Assembly (NCBI RefSeq): GCF_001591505.1
Contig: NZ_BCVA01000001.1
Span: 62,001 to 126,000, forward strand
Origin: Neobacillus niacini NBRC 15566
GTDB taxonomy: Bacteria; Bacillota; Bacilli; Bacillales; Cytobacillaceae
Direction of reading: 5' to 3'
Length of the DNA: 64,000 nt
Position 1 is the first letter of the stretch; each line of letters starts with the position of its first letter. Made by a program: the position numbers and the translations under genes. Of this stretch, positions 8,627 through 18,639 are shown piece after piece. Under the pieces are notes generated by a model. The model was not told the DNA's origin. It was given only the letters and a program-made list of their open reading frames with translations, and did no database searches.

Positions 8627-9337
8627 TTATTGCTTTAAAAAAACTGGTTCTTTAGTCTTAGAATCCACTGTATACGGTAAAGAATAGGCGGGAACAAACA
8701 TCGAATCTTTTACAAGAATATTACGAATATCCTCGCCTGGTATTACCTTCTCGTCCGTTTTCTTCAGTTCCTGAAATAAATCTTGACGGTAATCGACGTA
8801 GACCTCCGCATTTGTCGTTACTATAAGCGGCAGATTTTGATTCGAGTATGGACTAATGGCGTACGGCTCCTGCTTATACCCCAATTCGTTAAAATCAATT
8901 GTATATACATTATCAGCAATTTTTTCTTTATATTGCGGGTAACCGTTGGATTTTATCCTAAGATTAATATCCCGAATGGTATCAGCCATTCTCAAATCTA
9001 ATAGTTTTACAGTTGGATTGGTTTCTACATCGACTAGGACATATTGAAATATCCCGCCACTTTCAAACGCGTTCCCTGGAGGCTCTGCAATATATTTAGG
9101 AGCTAATTTTTTAAATTCAATTGGATATTTTTGATAGATTGGAGTCTCAGCGTCTCTTGTTTTTATCGGCAAGATTCCGCCATTATCCTCCTTAAAAGAA
9201 TTTACTGCTTGTTGAACTGCAGCGATTTGGTCTGTATATGGGATTTGATTTTCCGCTAACTTCTCAGATGGATACATACATCCCGATAAAAACAAAGAAG
9301 TTAGAACGATCAATGTGACAATGGCCTTCCAATTCAT
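8627..9337 (-). CDS. yphF: YphF family lipoprotein
   Basis: This is a predicted membrane-anchored lipoprotein of unknown function. The 236-residue protein begins with a short signal peptide ending in the lipobox LSGC near residue 18, followed by an entirely extracytoplasmic soluble domain. The start at 9337 follows AGGTGAT, and a longer frame upstream lacks a ribosome site. It lies between yphE and spoIVA, the same order as B. subtilis yphE-yphF-spoIVA, which supports the name. Confidence 0.85.
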   Translation of the reverse strand: MNWKAIVTLIVLTSLFLSGCMYPSEKLAENQIPYTDQIAAVQQAVNSFKEDNGGILPIKTRDAETPIYQKYPIEFKKLAPKYIAEPPGNAFESGGIFQYVLVDVETNPTVKLLDLRMADTIRDINLRIKSNGYPQYKEKIADNVYTIDFNELGYKQEPYAISPYSNQNLPLIVTTNAEVYVDYRQDLFQELKKTDEKVIPGEDIRNILVKDSMFVPAYSLPYTVDSKTKEPVFLKQ

Positions 9338-9374
9338 ACAATCACCTATTTTTTCTTTTTTCTTGAAAACAACC

Positions 9375-9560
9375 TTATGTAAAAAGGACAATAACCAACG
9401 TGATTCCCGAAATGATTAAAAAAATGTAAGCAAGTACCGCAGTAAAAAACTTTAGGACTCCTGTTAACTTATAACGGCTCAAATAAATTGTAATAATAGC
9501 AAGGAACATAATTCCCATTCCGGCAATCGATATCCACATTTTCAACATACCTGGTGACAT
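9375..9560 (-). CDS. yphE: Small membrane protein YphE (DUF2768 family)
   Basis: The 61-residue protein is almost entirely two hydrophobic segments (about residues 8-27 and 35-60) separated by the short basic stretch SRYKLTG. AAGGGGGG precedes the ATG. The function is unknown. Its place between gpsA and yphF matches B. subtilis yphE. Confidence 0.8.
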   Translation of the reverse strand: MSPGMLKMWISIAGMGIMFLAIITIYLSRYKLTGVLKFFTAVLAYIFLIISGITLVIVLFT

Positions 9561-9635
9561 TAGGACACCCCCCTTATTCCGAAAGCTATTATAACATAGT
9601 CACACCATTTCATAAAAAATTTTATTTTTCAACAT

Positions 9636-9675
9636 AAAAAAACTGAAGTAAAGAGGGGCGAATTCCTTACTTCAG
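9636..9675 (-). terminator. gpsA terminator
   Basis: CTGAAGTAA (9643-9651) pairs with TTACTTCAG (9667-9675) and is followed on the minus strand by a T run. It is 126 bp beyond the gpsA stop. The sequence between them is noncoding and holds a weaker CGCACT/AGTGCG dyad and a small TTGCAT/ATGCAA palindrome. Confidence 0.8.
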
Positions 9676-9801
9676 CCTTAGTGACTAAATAACCCAAACA
9701 TTTAGGTTCATACTACACGTGTGCTTCGCTTGCATTGTATGCAACTATGCGGGAAAACGCACTCAATGAATGCCTATTTTTTCAGTAAAAGTGCGCATTT
9801 T

Positions 9802-10857
9802 TTAATCTTCATGATTTCTTTCTTCGAGAATATTAACTAAATCCTCCATTTCATGAGTCTTTCCACGTGCCATTAAAACATCAACTGCATCTTTCGCATT
9901 TTTCCCATTAAATAAAACATCATAAAGGGCAAATGTAATCGGCATACTGACCTCATACTTTTTAGCAAGTTGATAGGCAGCTTTCGTTGTCCTAACTCCT
10001 TCAACAACCATTCCCATATTATCGAGAACCTCATCAAGATTGTTCCCTTTACCAAGTAGGTTTCCCGCTCTCCAGTTCCTCGAATGGACGCTTGTACAAG
10101 TTACAATTAAATCCCCGATACCAGCTAACCCAGAAAAAGTGAGAGGGTTCGCTCCCATCTTTGTTCCAAGTCGAGCGATTTCAGCTAGTCCTCGCGTTAT
10201 TAAGGCAGCTTTAGCATTATCACCGTACCCAAGCCCGTCCGTAATTCCGGCAGCTAAAGCAATGATATTTTTTAATGCTCCACCAATTTCCACCCCTATA
10301 ACGTCTGGATTGGTATAGACTCGAAAATTATGGTTAATAAACAAATCTTGTATTTCTTCTGCTGCAACCATATTTTCTGACGAAACAGTTACAGTTGTCG
10401 GATGTCTTAGGCTAACTTCCTCAGCATGGCTTGGACCAGAAAGGACGACCACAGCTTTTAAAAGCTCACTTGGCATTTCTTCCTTTATCAGCTCAGTTAT
10501 TCTCAAAAGGGAATCCGGCTCAATTCCTTTACTTACATGCGCAATCGTCAATGGCGAGTTTTGAACTGTACGTATTTTCCCAAGTACTTCGCGTATGGCT
10601 TTGGTTGGTACCGCTAATATCACGGTTTTAATTCCGGATAGAGTGTCACTTAATGAAGCATAACCAACAATTAATGCAGGTAAATCAATTTCAGGCAAGT
10701 ACTTTTTATTTGTGTGAAACTCATTGATTTCGTTAACCTGGGATTCATTATGACTCCACAATCTGACTTCATGCTCATTGTCTGCAAGGACCATCGCGAG
10801 TGCGGTCCCCCAGCTGCCGGCACCAATAACAGCTACAGCTTCTTTTTTTTCCCGCAT
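9802..10857 (-). CDS. gpsA: NAD(P)H-dependent glycerol-3-phosphate dehydrogenase
   Basis: GpsA reduces dihydroxyacetone phosphate to sn-glycerol 3-phosphate for phospholipid synthesis. The 351-residue protein has the Rossmann motif [12 protein letters not shown] at its N-terminus, the catalytic lysine region [12 protein letters not shown] near 200 and [12 protein letters not shown] near 250. The ATG at 10857 has GGGAGTGA upstream. It lies 22 bp after der, as in many Bacillaceae. Confidence 0.97.
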   Translation of the reverse strand: MREKKEAVAVIGAGSWGTALAMVLADNEHEVRLWSHNESQVNEINEFHTNKKYLPEIDLPALIVGYASLSDTLSGIKTVILAVPTKAIREVLGKIRTVQNSPLTIAHVSKGIEPDSLLRITELIKEEMPSELLKAVVVLSGPSHAEEVSLRHPTTVTVSSENMVAAEEIQDLFINHNFRVYTNPDVIGVEIGGALKNIIALAAGITDGLGYGDNAKAALITRGLAEIARLGTKMGANPLTFSGLAGIGDLIVTCTSVHSRNWRAGNLLGKGNNLDEVLDNMGMVVEGVRTTKAAYQLAKKYEVSMPITFALYDVLFNGKNAKDAVDVLMARGKTHEMEDLVNILEERNHED

Positions 10858-10879
10858 TTAGATCACTCCCACCGTAAAA

Positions 10880-12190
10880 TTATTTTCTTTCTCTTGCATA
10901 AATTTTTATCGGGGTTCCTTCGAATCCAAACGCTTCCCGGATTCGATTTTCTAAGAAGCGCTCATAAGAGAAATGCATTAATTCTGGTTCGTTAACAAAA
11001 ACAACAAAGGTTGGCGGTTTAACAGCTACTTGTGTGGTGTAGTAAATTTTTAATCGACGACCTTTATCCGTTGGTGTTGGATTCATGGCTACTGCATCCA
11101 TAATTATATCATTTAACACACTTGTTTCGACACGCATTGCATGGTTTTCACTAGCTGTATTAATCATTGGCAGTAGAGTATGAATACGTTTTTTCGTCTT
11201 TGCAGACAAGAAAACAATCGGAGCATAACTTAAGTAGAGAAAATGCTCTCTAATTTTTTGTTCAAGTTCCTTCATTGTTTTTTCATCTTTTTCAACAGCA
11301 TCCCATTTGTTGACTACAATAACAATTGCCCTTCCAGCTTCATGGGCATATCCGGCAATTTTCTTATCCTGTTCAATGATTCCTTCTTCTGCATTAATGA
11401 CAACTAAAACAACATCGGACCGTTCTATTGCCCTTAAGGCACGGAGTACACTATATTTTTCGGTACTCTCATAGACTTTTCCTTTTTTCCGCATTCCAGC
11501 CGTATCAATAATGACATACTTATCGCCATTATATGTATAAGGAGAATCGACAGCATCTCTCGTTGTACCTGCAATATCGCTTACAATGACACGATCTTCA
11601 CCCAAAATTGCATTCACTAATGACGACTTCCCAACATTAGGTCGGCCTATTAAAGAAAATTTAATGACATCTTCACCATAGTCCTGTCCCTTATTTTTAG
11701 GGAAATGTTTAGCGGCTTCATCTAGTAGATCACCCAATCCAAGGCCATGAGAGCCGGATACTGGTATAGGTTCACCGAATCCTAAAGAATAAAAATCGTA
11801 GATTTGTTCACGCATTTCAGGATTATCAATTTTATTAACAGCTAATACGACTGGTTTTTTTGATTTATATAAAATTTTTGCTACTTCTTCGTCTGCAGCC
11901 GTTACCCCTTCTCTTCCGTTTGTTAAGAAAATGATAACATCAGCCTCATCAATCGCTACTTCTGCCTGCTGGCGAATTTGCTCGAGAAACGGTTCATCCC
12001 CGATATCAATACCACCCGTATCAATTACATTAAAATCATGTGTCAACCATTCCCCTGAGCTATAGATTCGATCACGCGTCACTCCTGGGATATCCTCAAC
12101 GATGGAAATTCTTTCCCCTACAATTCTGTTGAAAATAGTTGATTTCCCAACATTTGGTCGCCCTACAATGGCTATAACAGGTTTTACCAT
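10880..12190 (-). CDS. der: Ribosome biogenesis GTPase Der (EngA)
   Basis: Der is the tandem-GTPase that matures the 50S ribosomal subunit. The 436-residue protein has two G domains, each with GRPNVGKS (near residues 9 and 183), DTGG or DTAG switch motifs, NKID and NKWD, and a C-terminal KH-like domain. The start at 12190 ([12 protein letters not shown]) is chosen by homology and by AAAGGATG 9 nt before it. B. subtilis has seaA (yphB) just upstream of der; here der is preceded by the yphA terminator and seaA is not at this locus. Confidence 0.97.
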   Translation of the reverse strand: MVKPVIAIVGRPNVGKSTIFNRIVGERISIVEDIPGVTRDRIYSSGEWLTHDFNVIDTGGIDIGDEPFLEQIRQQAEVAIDEADVIIFLTNGREGVTAADEEVAKILYKSKKPVVLAVNKIDNPEMREQIYDFYSLGFGEPIPVSGSHGLGLGDLLDEAAKHFPKNKGQDYGEDVIKFSLIGRPNVGKSSLVNAILGEDRVIVSDIAGTTRDAVDSPYTYNGDKYVIIDTAGMRKKGKVYESTEKYSVLRALRAIERSDVVLVVINAEEGIIEQDKKIAGYAHEAGRAIVIVVNKWDAVEKDEKTMKELEQKIREHFLYLSYAPIVFLSAKTKKRIHTLLPMINTASENHAMRVETSVLNDIIMDAVAMNPTPTDKGRRLKIYYTTQVAVKPPTFVVFVNEPELMHFSYERFLENRIREAFGFEGTPIKIYARERK

Positions 12191-12296
12191 TATAATCGCC
12201 ATCCTTTCATCCATATGATTATCAATATTTTGTTATTATTATCGTTAAAGCAGAGAAACTCAATTTTATATAATTAAGCAATTGCGTACTAATGAT

Positions 12297-12325
12297 AAAG
12301 AAACCCTTCTTTGAAGAGAAGGGTC
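12297..12325 (-). terminator. yphA terminator
   Basis: ACCCTTCT (12303-12310) pairs with AGAAGGGT (12317-12324), and the minus strand continues into a T-rich run. It ends yphA and separates it from der. Confidence 0.8.
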
Positions 12326-12386
12326 TAACCATATTATTTTAGCAATGTTAGTCCTTTACCGCAATCCATAACATGGAAGAATTATG

Positions 12387-12995
12387 TTAGGAAGATTTTT
12401 GCTTGCCCTTTTCCAAAAAATGAAAATGGTTTTGAAAGAAGGAACCTGCATTTTCTAGGATACTCCAACTTACCAAAAGAATTGTAATTAATGAAATCAC
12501 ATCAAGGTATGCCATGGAACCAATCGAATATGAAAATTCAAATTTACTCAAATAAAAGGCATATAAGATTTCTCCTTGTACACTGCCACTTACAATCATT
12601 AACAATCTGTCTTTAAGTGATGCTTGTAAAAAGATTGCTAAGCAGCAAAAAAATATTCCCATCATCCATTCCTTTTGAAAAATCACCCATACTGGATCAT
12701 AAATGACAAATAAGTTAAATGCCACATATGCAATCGTTACAATAAATGAACAAATAAAGGCATATAGTAATGAACCCAGCTTTTTCTTACTAAAAATAAT
12801 ATAAGATAATAGCAGCATAAATAATCCACTAGCATAAAACTCGTAGCTCAAAAACATAAATTTTAAATTTGAAAGGATTATCAAAACTAAAATGGCGGTT
12901 GCTAATTTTGTACGATAGGGATTTTGCTTGTTCATAAAAAAGGTTATATATACCCAAAATAACCAAAAAATCCAATAAAACATTAAACCTTCCAA
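12387..12995 (-). CDS. yphA: Polytopic membrane protein YphA
   Basis: The 202-residue protein has about six hydrophobic segments spread over its length and a short charged C-terminal tail (EKGKQKSS). The function is unknown. The TTG at 12995 is preferred because AGGAGG lies 9 nt before it, while the upstream GTG is only 3 nt away. Its position between der and ypzI/fni matches B. subtilis yphA, which is the main reason for the name; sequence recognition alone is moderate. Confidence 0.7.
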   Translation of the reverse strand: MEGLMFYWIFWLFWVYITFFMNKQNPYRTKLATAILVLIILSNLKFMFLSYEFYASGLFMLLLSYIIFSKKKLGSLLYAFICSFIVTIAYVAFNLFVIYDPVWVIFQKEWMMGIFFCCLAIFLQASLKDRLLMIVSGSVQGEILYAFYLSKFEFSYSIGSMAYLDVISLITILLVSWSILENAGSFFQNHFHFLEKGKQKSS

Positions 12996-13000
12996 TATCA

Positions 13001-13100
13001 CACACCTCCTACTATCTCCATTATCGGTATTCTTTATGTAGTTTCATACTTCCCTGAATAATCTTTCCTCAACAAATTCATGTTAATAGTAGGAGGTGTG
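13001..13100. repeat. 15-bp perfect inverted repeat flanking the yphA/ypzI divergent promoter region
   Basis: CACACCTCCTACTAT (13001-13015) is the exact reverse complement of ATAGTAGGAGGTGTG (13086-13100). Each arm contains the ribosome binding site of one of the two divergent genes, so the two mRNAs carry identical 15-nt leaders. Confidence 0.8.
13055..13085 (+). promoter_or_regulatory. Forespore (sigma-G/F) promoter candidate for ypzI
   Basis: TGAATA (13055-13060) and CATGTTA (13079-13085) with an 18-bp spacer fit the sigma-G pattern TGAATA/CATnnTA. It lies about 20 bp upstream of the ypzI start. Confidence 0.55.
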
Positions 13101-13105
13101 GAGAA

Positions 13106-13249
13106 ATGGGAAAAGATCGACAAGAAAAAAAGTTAAAAGCAAGTGGTAAAGTTGAATCAGACCGTGACCAGGCGCTGCATTATCCAGGTTCAACTAAGCT
13201 TCAAAGCCCAGAAGAGGCACGTGGATTAAACGATAATAAGTATAGCTGA
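13106..13249 (+). CDS. ypzI: YpzI family small protein
   Basis: The 47-residue, very polar protein begins MGKDRQEKKLKASG and contains SDRDQALHYPG, which I recognise as the YpzI family of Bacillus; the function is unknown. A perfect AGGAGG lies 9 nt upstream of the ATG, and a forespore-type promoter precedes it, suggesting expression during sporulation. It is divergent from yphA and convergent with fni, with which it shares a bidirectional terminator. Confidence 0.8.
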   Translation: MGKDRQEKKLKASGKVESDRDQALHYPGSTKLQSPEEARGLNDNKYS

Positions 13250-13252
13250 AAA

Positions 13253-13287
13253 AAATAAGCTCCCGCTTGCTGCGGGAGCTTATTTTA
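13253..13287. terminator. Bidirectional terminator between ypzI and fni
   Basis: AGCTCCCGC (13258-13266) and GCGGGAGCT (13272-13280) form a perfect 9-bp GC-rich stem with A/T-rich runs on both sides. It overlaps the fni stop codon. Confidence 0.9.
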
Positions 13288-14338
13288 TAGTTCGCTGGCT
13301 GTATGTTTTTGTATCAATTCCTCTTTGATTTAACCAATGATGCATTTGACCAGTTATCATCAATGGGACTCTTTGTAGTTCTTGAATAGATTTCGCTCCT
13401 AAAGCCGTCATAATGATGGTTAACTCATCATGAAGGGACGAAATTTCTTCATATAGTGCATCGATTCCCTCTTCAACAAGGATTTTTAAGAAAAAGCCTG
13501 CAAAGCCTATCACACTAGCTCCTAACGCTATTCCTTTAGCAATTTCTTCACTAGAAGTAACTCCCCCAGAACCAATGATTGTAATTGATTTTGAAGCATG
13601 AGAGGCTTCAGAAATTGATATCGCTGTAGGTATTCCCCATTGATTAAAGAACGCTTGTGATTTTTTACTTCGCTTGTTTTCTATTTGAGCAAAATTGGTT
13701 CCCCCGAAACCTCCAATGTCCACAGCTGAAACACCTATTGATGAAAGCGTCTCTACCGTTTCTTTACACATCCCAAAGCCGACTTCCTTTACTATGACAG
13801 GGACGTTAACCACTTTTATAATGGCTTCTATTCTTTTTAAAGCGTCAGAAAATTCCCGGTCTCCTTCGGGCATTGTGAGTTCCTGGATTACATTTAAATG
13901 GATTTGCAGGGCATTTGCCTCAATCATATCAATTGCCGCTTTTGCTTGAGCAGGAGTTGCCTCACTTCCTAAATTGGCAATCAACACTCCAGATGGGTTT
14001 TCTCTTCTAACTACTTCATATGTATATCTCTCAGATTGATCCTTCAATGCTGACATTTGTGATCCCACTGCCATGGCAAGTCCAGCTTCCCTTGCCACTA
14101 TTGCCAGCTGCTTATTAAGGGAATAGGTTTTTTCCCCACCGCCGCCTGTCATAGCATTGATAAAAATTGGCGAACTTAAAGAAAGTTCGCCAATTTTCTG
14201 ATCAAAGGTGACATCTGAAACATTAATGTTTGGTAAACTTTGATGAATAAATTGGACATCATCAAATGCTGTTGATCGCTTTTGCCCAGTTTCTATTGCA
14301 TAGCGAATATGGTCCCATTTCCGTTCAGATCTAGACAC
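13280..14338 (-). CDS. fni: Isopentenyl-diphosphate delta-isomerase, type 2
   Basis: This FMN- and NADPH-dependent enzyme interconverts IPP and DMAPP, the substrates for HepT/HepS type prenyl synthesis. The 352-residue protein shows the family motifs MTGGGGE, VGSQM, KEVGFG and the phosphate-binding GSGGVTSS. The start is GTG at 14336-14338 with a GGTGATA site, 13 bp after the rpsA stop. In B. subtilis (ypgA) it also follows ypfD. Confidence 0.96.
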   Translation of the reverse strand: MSRSERKWDHIRYAIETGQKRSTAFDDVQFIHQSLPNINVSDVTFDQKIGELSLSSPIFINAMTGGGGEKTYSLNKQLAIVAREAGLAMAVGSQMSALKDQSERYTYEVVRRENPSGVLIANLGSEATPAQAKAAIDMIEANALQIHLNVIQELTMPEGDREFSDALKRIEAIIKVVNVPVIVKEVGFGMCKETVETLSSIGVSAVDIGGFGGTNFAQIENKRSKKSQAFFNQWGIPTAISISEASHASKSITIIGSGGVTSSEEIAKGIALGASVIGFAGFFLKILVEEGIDALYEEISSLHDELTIIMTALGAKSIQELQRVPLMITGQMHHWLNQRGIDTKTYSQRTIK

Positions 14339-14350
14339 TTTATATCACCA

Positions 14351-15490
14351 TTATTTTCCCAGATTCTTTAATTTATCGCCAATCATTTCGCCAAGCTGGA
14401 ATCCTTTAGATTCTTCTGGAAGTTCATAATCAAAGTTTTCTTCCACTTCTTTTTCAAGAAGATCTTTTATACTAAGTGAAAGTCTCTGCTCCTGTTCGTT
14501 TGCATCTAGTACTTTCACTTGCACTTCTTGCCCTTCCTTTAATACCTCATGAGGTGTACCAATATGCTTATGGGCAATTTGGGAGATATGAACTAAGCCT
14601 TCTACGCCAGGGAAAACTTCTACAAATGCACCATAAGAAACTAATCTTTTCACTGTTCCTGTTAACGAGCTTCCCTTAGGTGCTTTTTCAGCTATATTAG
14701 ACCATGGTCCTGGCTGTGTTTCTTTAATTGATAAAGAAATTCTCTCATTATCACGATCTACACTAAGAACCTTAACTGTTACTTTTTGACCTTCTTGCAC
14801 CACATCTGAAGGTTTATTAATATGTTCATATGATAGTTGAGAAATATGAACAAGGCCATCAATACCGCCAATATCAACGAATGCGCCAAAATCTGTAATT
14901 CTTTGAACAGTTCCATCAATTACTGATCCTGAAGTAATCGTGTTAAGGATGTTTTTCTTATGTTTTCCTTTTTCTTCTTCCACCACTGCACGGTGTGATA
15001 GAATTAGACGATTTTTTTCTTTATCGAGCTCAACAATCTTAAAAGTTAGATTTTTACCTTTATAATCTGAAAAATCTTCGACAAAATGAGCTTCTACTAA
15101 AGATGCTGGCACAAAGCCCCGTACGCCAAGATCAACGACAAGACCACCCTTTACTACATCCTTTATTTCAGTTTCAAATATTTCTCCGCTATTGAAAAGA
15201 TTTTCAAGATTTACCCAAGCCTTTTCAGCATCTACTTTTCTTTTTGATAAGACAAGGGCGTCCTCTTCCACTTTTAATACCTCAAGTTCTAATTCATCAC
15301 CTTCAGAAACAACGTCAGAGGCTTTTTCAACATGAAGGCTAGAAAGCTCACTAATTGGAATGATACCATCATGTTTACTATCTTGAATATTTACAATAAC
15401 CTGTTTTTCTTCTACTTTCGTGACTTGTCCGGTGACTTTATCACCAACGGTATAATTTTTTACTTCTACTTGGTTCATTTCTTCCGACAT
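14351..15490 (-). CDS. rpsA: 30S ribosomal protein S1 homologue
   Basis: This is the four-S1-domain protein of Firmicutes (YpfD), shorter than the six-domain enterobacterial S1. The 379-residue protein has repeats beginning near residues 15, 100, 185 and 270, including GGLVVDLGVRGFVPASL and two copies of GLVHISQ. It binds RNA, but its role in translation initiation in this group is uncertain. The ATG at 15490 follows AAGGAGG. It lies downstream of plsC-cmk, and fni follows closely. Confidence 0.95.
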   Translation of the reverse strand: MSEEMNQVEVKNYTVGDKVTGQVTKVEEKQVIVNIQDSKHDGIIPISELSSLHVEKASDVVSEGDELELEVLKVEEDALVLSKRKVDAEKAWVNLENLFNSGEIFETEIKDVVKGGLVVDLGVRGFVPASLVEAHFVEDFSDYKGKNLTFKIVELDKEKNRLILSHRAVVEEEKGKHKKNILNTITSGSVIDGTVQRITDFGAFVDIGGIDGLVHISQLSYEHINKPSDVVQEGQKVTVKVLSVDRDNERISLSIKETQPGPWSNIAEKAPKGSSLTGTVKRLVSYGAFVEVFPGVEGLVHISQIAHKHIGTPHEVLKEGQEVQVKVLDANEQEQRLSLSIKDLLEKEVEENFDYELPEESKGFQLGEMIGDKLKNLGK

Positions 15491-15618
15491 ATGTATTCCT
15501 CCTTAATCCAATTACTACTAAATAAATTATATAATATCAAAATGATAAACGAGTGAATATTCTAATAAAATCTCTTTTTATTAACTTCTTACAAATAGCG
15601 GATTTTGTCAAGTAGAAC

Positions 15619-16206
15619 CTATCGGTGCTCTTTAATAAGTTTATGGATTTCTGACATTATTAATTCAGTCACCTGCTCAGCAGAGGCTTTTGCTGCCCTC
15701 ATTTCCTCCATTGCAATCGGTTTTCCATAAACAACCTTTAATTTCCCTAAACTTTTGTAGGGACCAATTATAGCGCAGGGGACCACATCAGCATCTGTTC
15801 TAAGAGCAAAAAAACCTGCTCCCGCTAGACCTATGCCGATTTCACCGGTTTTACTTCGTGTTCCTTCAGGAAAAAGCCCGAAAACATTTCCATCTTTTAA
15901 TACCTTTAATCCAGCTCTTAGTGATTCCCTGTCCCCCTTCCCCCTTTTTACCGGGAAAGCGTTGCACTTTCTCACTATATTACCTAATACAGGAACTTTA
16001 AATAGTTCTTCCTTTGCCATAAAATGGACAGGTCTAGGAGCTGTAATACCAACGACCAAAGGATCAAAATTATGAATATGATTTGTACAAAGCAGCACCC
16101 CGCCATCCTTAGGAAAATGCTCTAATCCACTAACTTCAATTCGATATAACGGTTTAATAACTCCCGCAACAACTGATCTTGCAAACGAATAAAACGTCAC
16201 ACTCAT
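15619..16206 (-). CDS. plsC: 1-acyl-sn-glycerol-3-phosphate acyltransferase
   Basis: PlsC acylates lysophosphatidic acid to phosphatidic acid at the membrane. The 195-residue protein has the catalytic NHxxxxD motif as NHIHNFD near residue 42 and the substrate-binding FPEGTRS near 113. Its ATG overlaps the cmk stop by 4 bp (ATGA), so the two are translationally coupled. In B. subtilis plsC is elsewhere; the cmk-plsC-rpsA order is seen in other Bacilli. Confidence 0.93.
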   Translation of the reverse strand: MSVTFYSFARSVVAGVIKPLYRIEVSGLEHFPKDGGVLLCTNHIHNFDPLVVGITAPRPVHFMAKEELFKVPVLGNIVRKCNAFPVKRGKGDRESLRAGLKVLKDGNVFGLFPEGTRSKTGEIGIGLAGAGFFALRTDADVVPCAIIGPYKSLGKLKVVYGKPIAMEEMRAAKASAEQVTELIMSEIHKLIKEHR

Positions 16207-16877
16207 CCAACCCTTTCATGCACTAGAGCCATAATTTTTTCTACAACTTCTGGGATCGTCAAAGATGTTGTGTCAATTTCAATTGCGTCGTCTGCTTTTT
16301 TCAAAGGCGCAAATTCTCGTTCAGAGTCTATTTTATCACGACGGGCGATTTCTGCCTTTAATTGTTCTAAATCGGAAGGATAGCCTTTTTGGAGATTTTC
16401 CGTATGTCGTCTTACCGCTCTTTCTTCTACACTTGCAAGCAGGAAAACTTTTACTTCCGCATTTGGAAGCACATGTGTCCCAATATCCCTGCCGTCCATC
16501 ACAACCCCTCCATTTACGGCGAAGGATTGCTGCATTCTCACCATTTCCTTACGGACCATTTGGTGCTTGGCCACAATGGAAACGGAATTTGTCACTTTTG
16601 CTGAACGAATCGCTTCAGTTACTTCTTGTTTATCAAGAAACACCAATTGACCCTTTGGTGACGGAAATAGTTCTAATTTTGTTGATAATAGAGTGTTTAA
16701 TAGTGAGTTTTCATCTTCTAAATTTAGGTTATTTTCCAGTGCTTTATATGTTAAGGCTCGATACATTGCACCGGTATCTATATATATGTAGGATAACTTT
16801 TCTGCCACAACTTTTGCTACTGTACTCTTGCCGGCTGCCGCAGGTCCGTCTATTGCAATTGATAATTTTTTTTCCAT
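16203..16877 (-). CDS. cmk: (d)CMP kinase
   Basis: Cmk phosphorylates CMP and dCMP for nucleotide recycling. The 224-residue protein has the P-loop GPAAAGKST near residue 11, IDTGAMYRA and [12 protein letters not shown]. The start at 16877 follows a GGAGGATC site. It heads the cmk-plsC group. Confidence 0.97.
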   Translation of the reverse strand: MEKKLSIAIDGPAAAGKSTVAKVVAEKLSYIYIDTGAMYRALTYKALENNLNLEDENSLLNTLLSTKLELFPSPKGQLVFLDKQEVTEAIRSAKVTNSVSIVAKHQMVRKEMVRMQQSFAVNGGVVMDGRDIGTHVLPNAEVKVFLLASVEERAVRRHTENLQKGYPSDLEQLKAEIARRDKIDSEREFAPLKKADDAIEIDTTSLTIPEVVEKIMALVHERVG

Positions 16878-17008
16878 AGATCCTCCTAAGTTTACACATG
16901 TTCGTCTGACACATTCTTATTTATTTTACCATAAGAAAGCTGAATGCCTCTTTATTTTAGCATTTTTTATAATTGATTTTCTTTTATACTGTTCCCACTT
17001 TGAGAATA

Positions 17009-17034
17009 AAAAAAAAGCAGGAATCCTGCTTTTT
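17009..17034 (-). terminator. ypfB terminator
   Basis: GCAGGA (17017-17022) pairs with TCCTGC (17024-17029) within A and T runs on both sides, immediately after the ypfB stop. Confidence 0.8.
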
Positions 17035-17209
17035 ATTCACTAAAGGTTTGTAGAATCTCAGTAAATGTATTTTCATTTACACCTTCGTATTTTATTAACT
17101 GTTCTAATTGTGGAAAAATATCTAGTTGATGTAAGATTAGCTGAGCGAAAAAAAGAAAGATAAATTGGATTATAATTACCTTTATTAAAATTCTTTCTAC
17201 AATCTTCAT
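17033..17209 (-). CDS. ypfB: YpfB family small protein (DUF5359)
   Basis: The 58-residue protein has one hydrophobic segment (IIIQFIFLFFAQLIL) after a basic start MKIVERILIK, and ends with KYEGVNENTFTEILQTF, a tail I recognise from B. subtilis YpfB. GGAGTGA precedes the ATG at 17209. The function is unknown. In B. subtilis ypfA (motI) lies between ypeB and ypfB; here ypfB directly follows ypeB with only 64 bp between. Confidence 0.82.
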   Translation of the reverse strand: MKIVERILIKVIIIQFIFLFFAQLILHQLDIFPQLEQLIKYEGVNENTFTEILQTFSE

Positions 17210-17273
17210 ACCATCACTCCAAATTCCAATTACTCCTATTATTGGAGCGATGGCATGATTTTATTCTAATACC

Positions 17274-18626
17274 TTAGATTACTTCGTCATAGACTTCTTC
17301 GGCATTTTTTAGTTTTTCTACTTCTTCTTCGACACCGTCTACTGCATTAATAAAGATTCGATAGGAGTCGTCACCAATAGTTCCTAAGAATTCATAACAT
17401 AATACTTCTTTGTTCAAATCATTTACAATGACCGCTTGTCTTTCTTCCATTACTTTAAAGTTAGGATTTACCTTTGCTCGAGCTTGTTCACTAGTTAATA
17501 CTGGTTTTTCAATTTCTCTTGCTTCATTAAATGATTTTAAATAATCCTCTGCCGAGAATCCAATAATGCTGCCATTATCGAGCGCTACTTCTACTTTGAG
17601 CGCTTCAGGATAAATTCTGATATTGTTTTCTTTGGTGACAAAATTAAATAAACCAGTATTATCATATTGAGTGCTCTCAAACAGTTCTAGGTTTTTATAC
17701 CCATTCTCCTTTAGAAATGCTGCAGCTTTAAGATTAGCATCGTTTAAACTAAGATTCTGCTTGGTAACATCTCTATGATTAATAAACCAAATAGGATACC
17801 CTGCTTTTTTGGTAATATCCATGCTGCCCTCTTGACCTGTTTTCTTATTTCTTATCGAGATACTATAAAAACCGTAGTCTGAACCCTTACCATTCTCCGT
17901 TACTTTAACCTCTGCATTCCCATCAAATTTCATATATTTCTTCGCAATGCTGATGGCTTCTTTTTCGGATATGGTTTTCCCCTTAATTTTCTTAAAGTTG
18001 TCATCCTTCTTTTGCAAGTTCGTAAAGGTCGGACCAAAATCACTTTCATCGTAGCCTGATACGGTTTTTTCAACTGTTTTAAATCCATCAATAATCGTAT
18101 TGTCGGTTTGTTCTTTTCCTGAGGCTAACGCAAGTTCAACATCCATCCAGCGAAGATTATTTTGCAAAACCATATGTTGGACTTTACGCAGTTCATTTTG
18201 AATATCCCCAGATTGCTTATATAGAACCTTTAAGGTTTCATATTCCCCTTCTGATAATGGTTCTTTTTCTAAATCTCTTACTGCTGTTCGATAACTAAAC
18301 TTTCCAATTTTAGCCAAAAATTCCTCAGTTTTATTGAATGGAAGCAATGTCAACGGCAGCTGCCCCACATCACTATGTGCTTCAGAGGTAAGTCTCCAAA
18401 CTTCAACTAGTGAAGGGGATAAAGAGTGCCTAGAATTCATCGCAAGAGTGGTTCCAATCTTATCGTGAAGTAAATCCATTTGATAAGTAAGATCATGAAA
18501 GGCACGTTGATAATTATTTTCAGCATTTAATAAGATAGCATTTTTTTCCCGATGTTCTTGATATCCCCAGTAGGCTGTTCCTGCCACACCCAGTGCTAGA
18601 ACACCAATAATTATTCCTCTTATCAT
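17274..18626 (-). CDS. ypeB: Germination protein YpeB
   Basis: YpeB is required to localise and protect the cortex-lytic enzyme SleB in the spore inner membrane and cortex. The 450-residue protein has an N-terminal membrane anchor (MIRGIIIGVLALGVAG) followed by a long helical region and C-terminal PepSY-type repeats. The start at 18626 matches B. subtilis and follows GGGGTGAAAAGG; the open frame upstream overlaps sleB and is not used. The gene starts 13 bp after sleB, forming the sleB-ypeB operon. Confidence 0.95.
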   Translation of the reverse strand: MIRGIIIGVLALGVAGTAYWGYQEHREKNAILLNAENNYQRAFHDLTYQMDLLHDKIGTTLAMNSRHSLSPSLVEVWRLTSEAHSDVGQLPLTLLPFNKTEEFLAKIGKFSYRTAVRDLEKEPLSEGEYETLKVLYKQSGDIQNELRKVQHMVLQNNLRWMDVELALASGKEQTDNTIIDGFKTVEKTVSGYDESDFGPTFTNLQKKDDNFKKIKGKTISEKEAISIAKKYMKFDGNAEVKVTENGKGSDYGFYSISIRNKKTGQEGSMDITKKAGYPIWFINHRDVTKQNLSLNDANLKAAAFLKENGYKNLELFESTQYDNTGLFNFVTKENNIRIYPEALKVEVALDNGSIIGFSAEDYLKSFNEAREIEKPVLTSEQARAKVNPNFKVMEERQAVIVNDLNKEVLCYEFLGTIGDDSYRIFINAVDGVEEEVEKLKNAEEVYDEVI

Positions 18627-18639
18627 CCTTTTCACCCCT

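Noticed and set aside
16265-16879. 204-codon plus-strand ORF over cmk
   Set aside because: It is an antisense shadow of cmk, which has strong homology motifs; no ribosome site or protein-like pattern.
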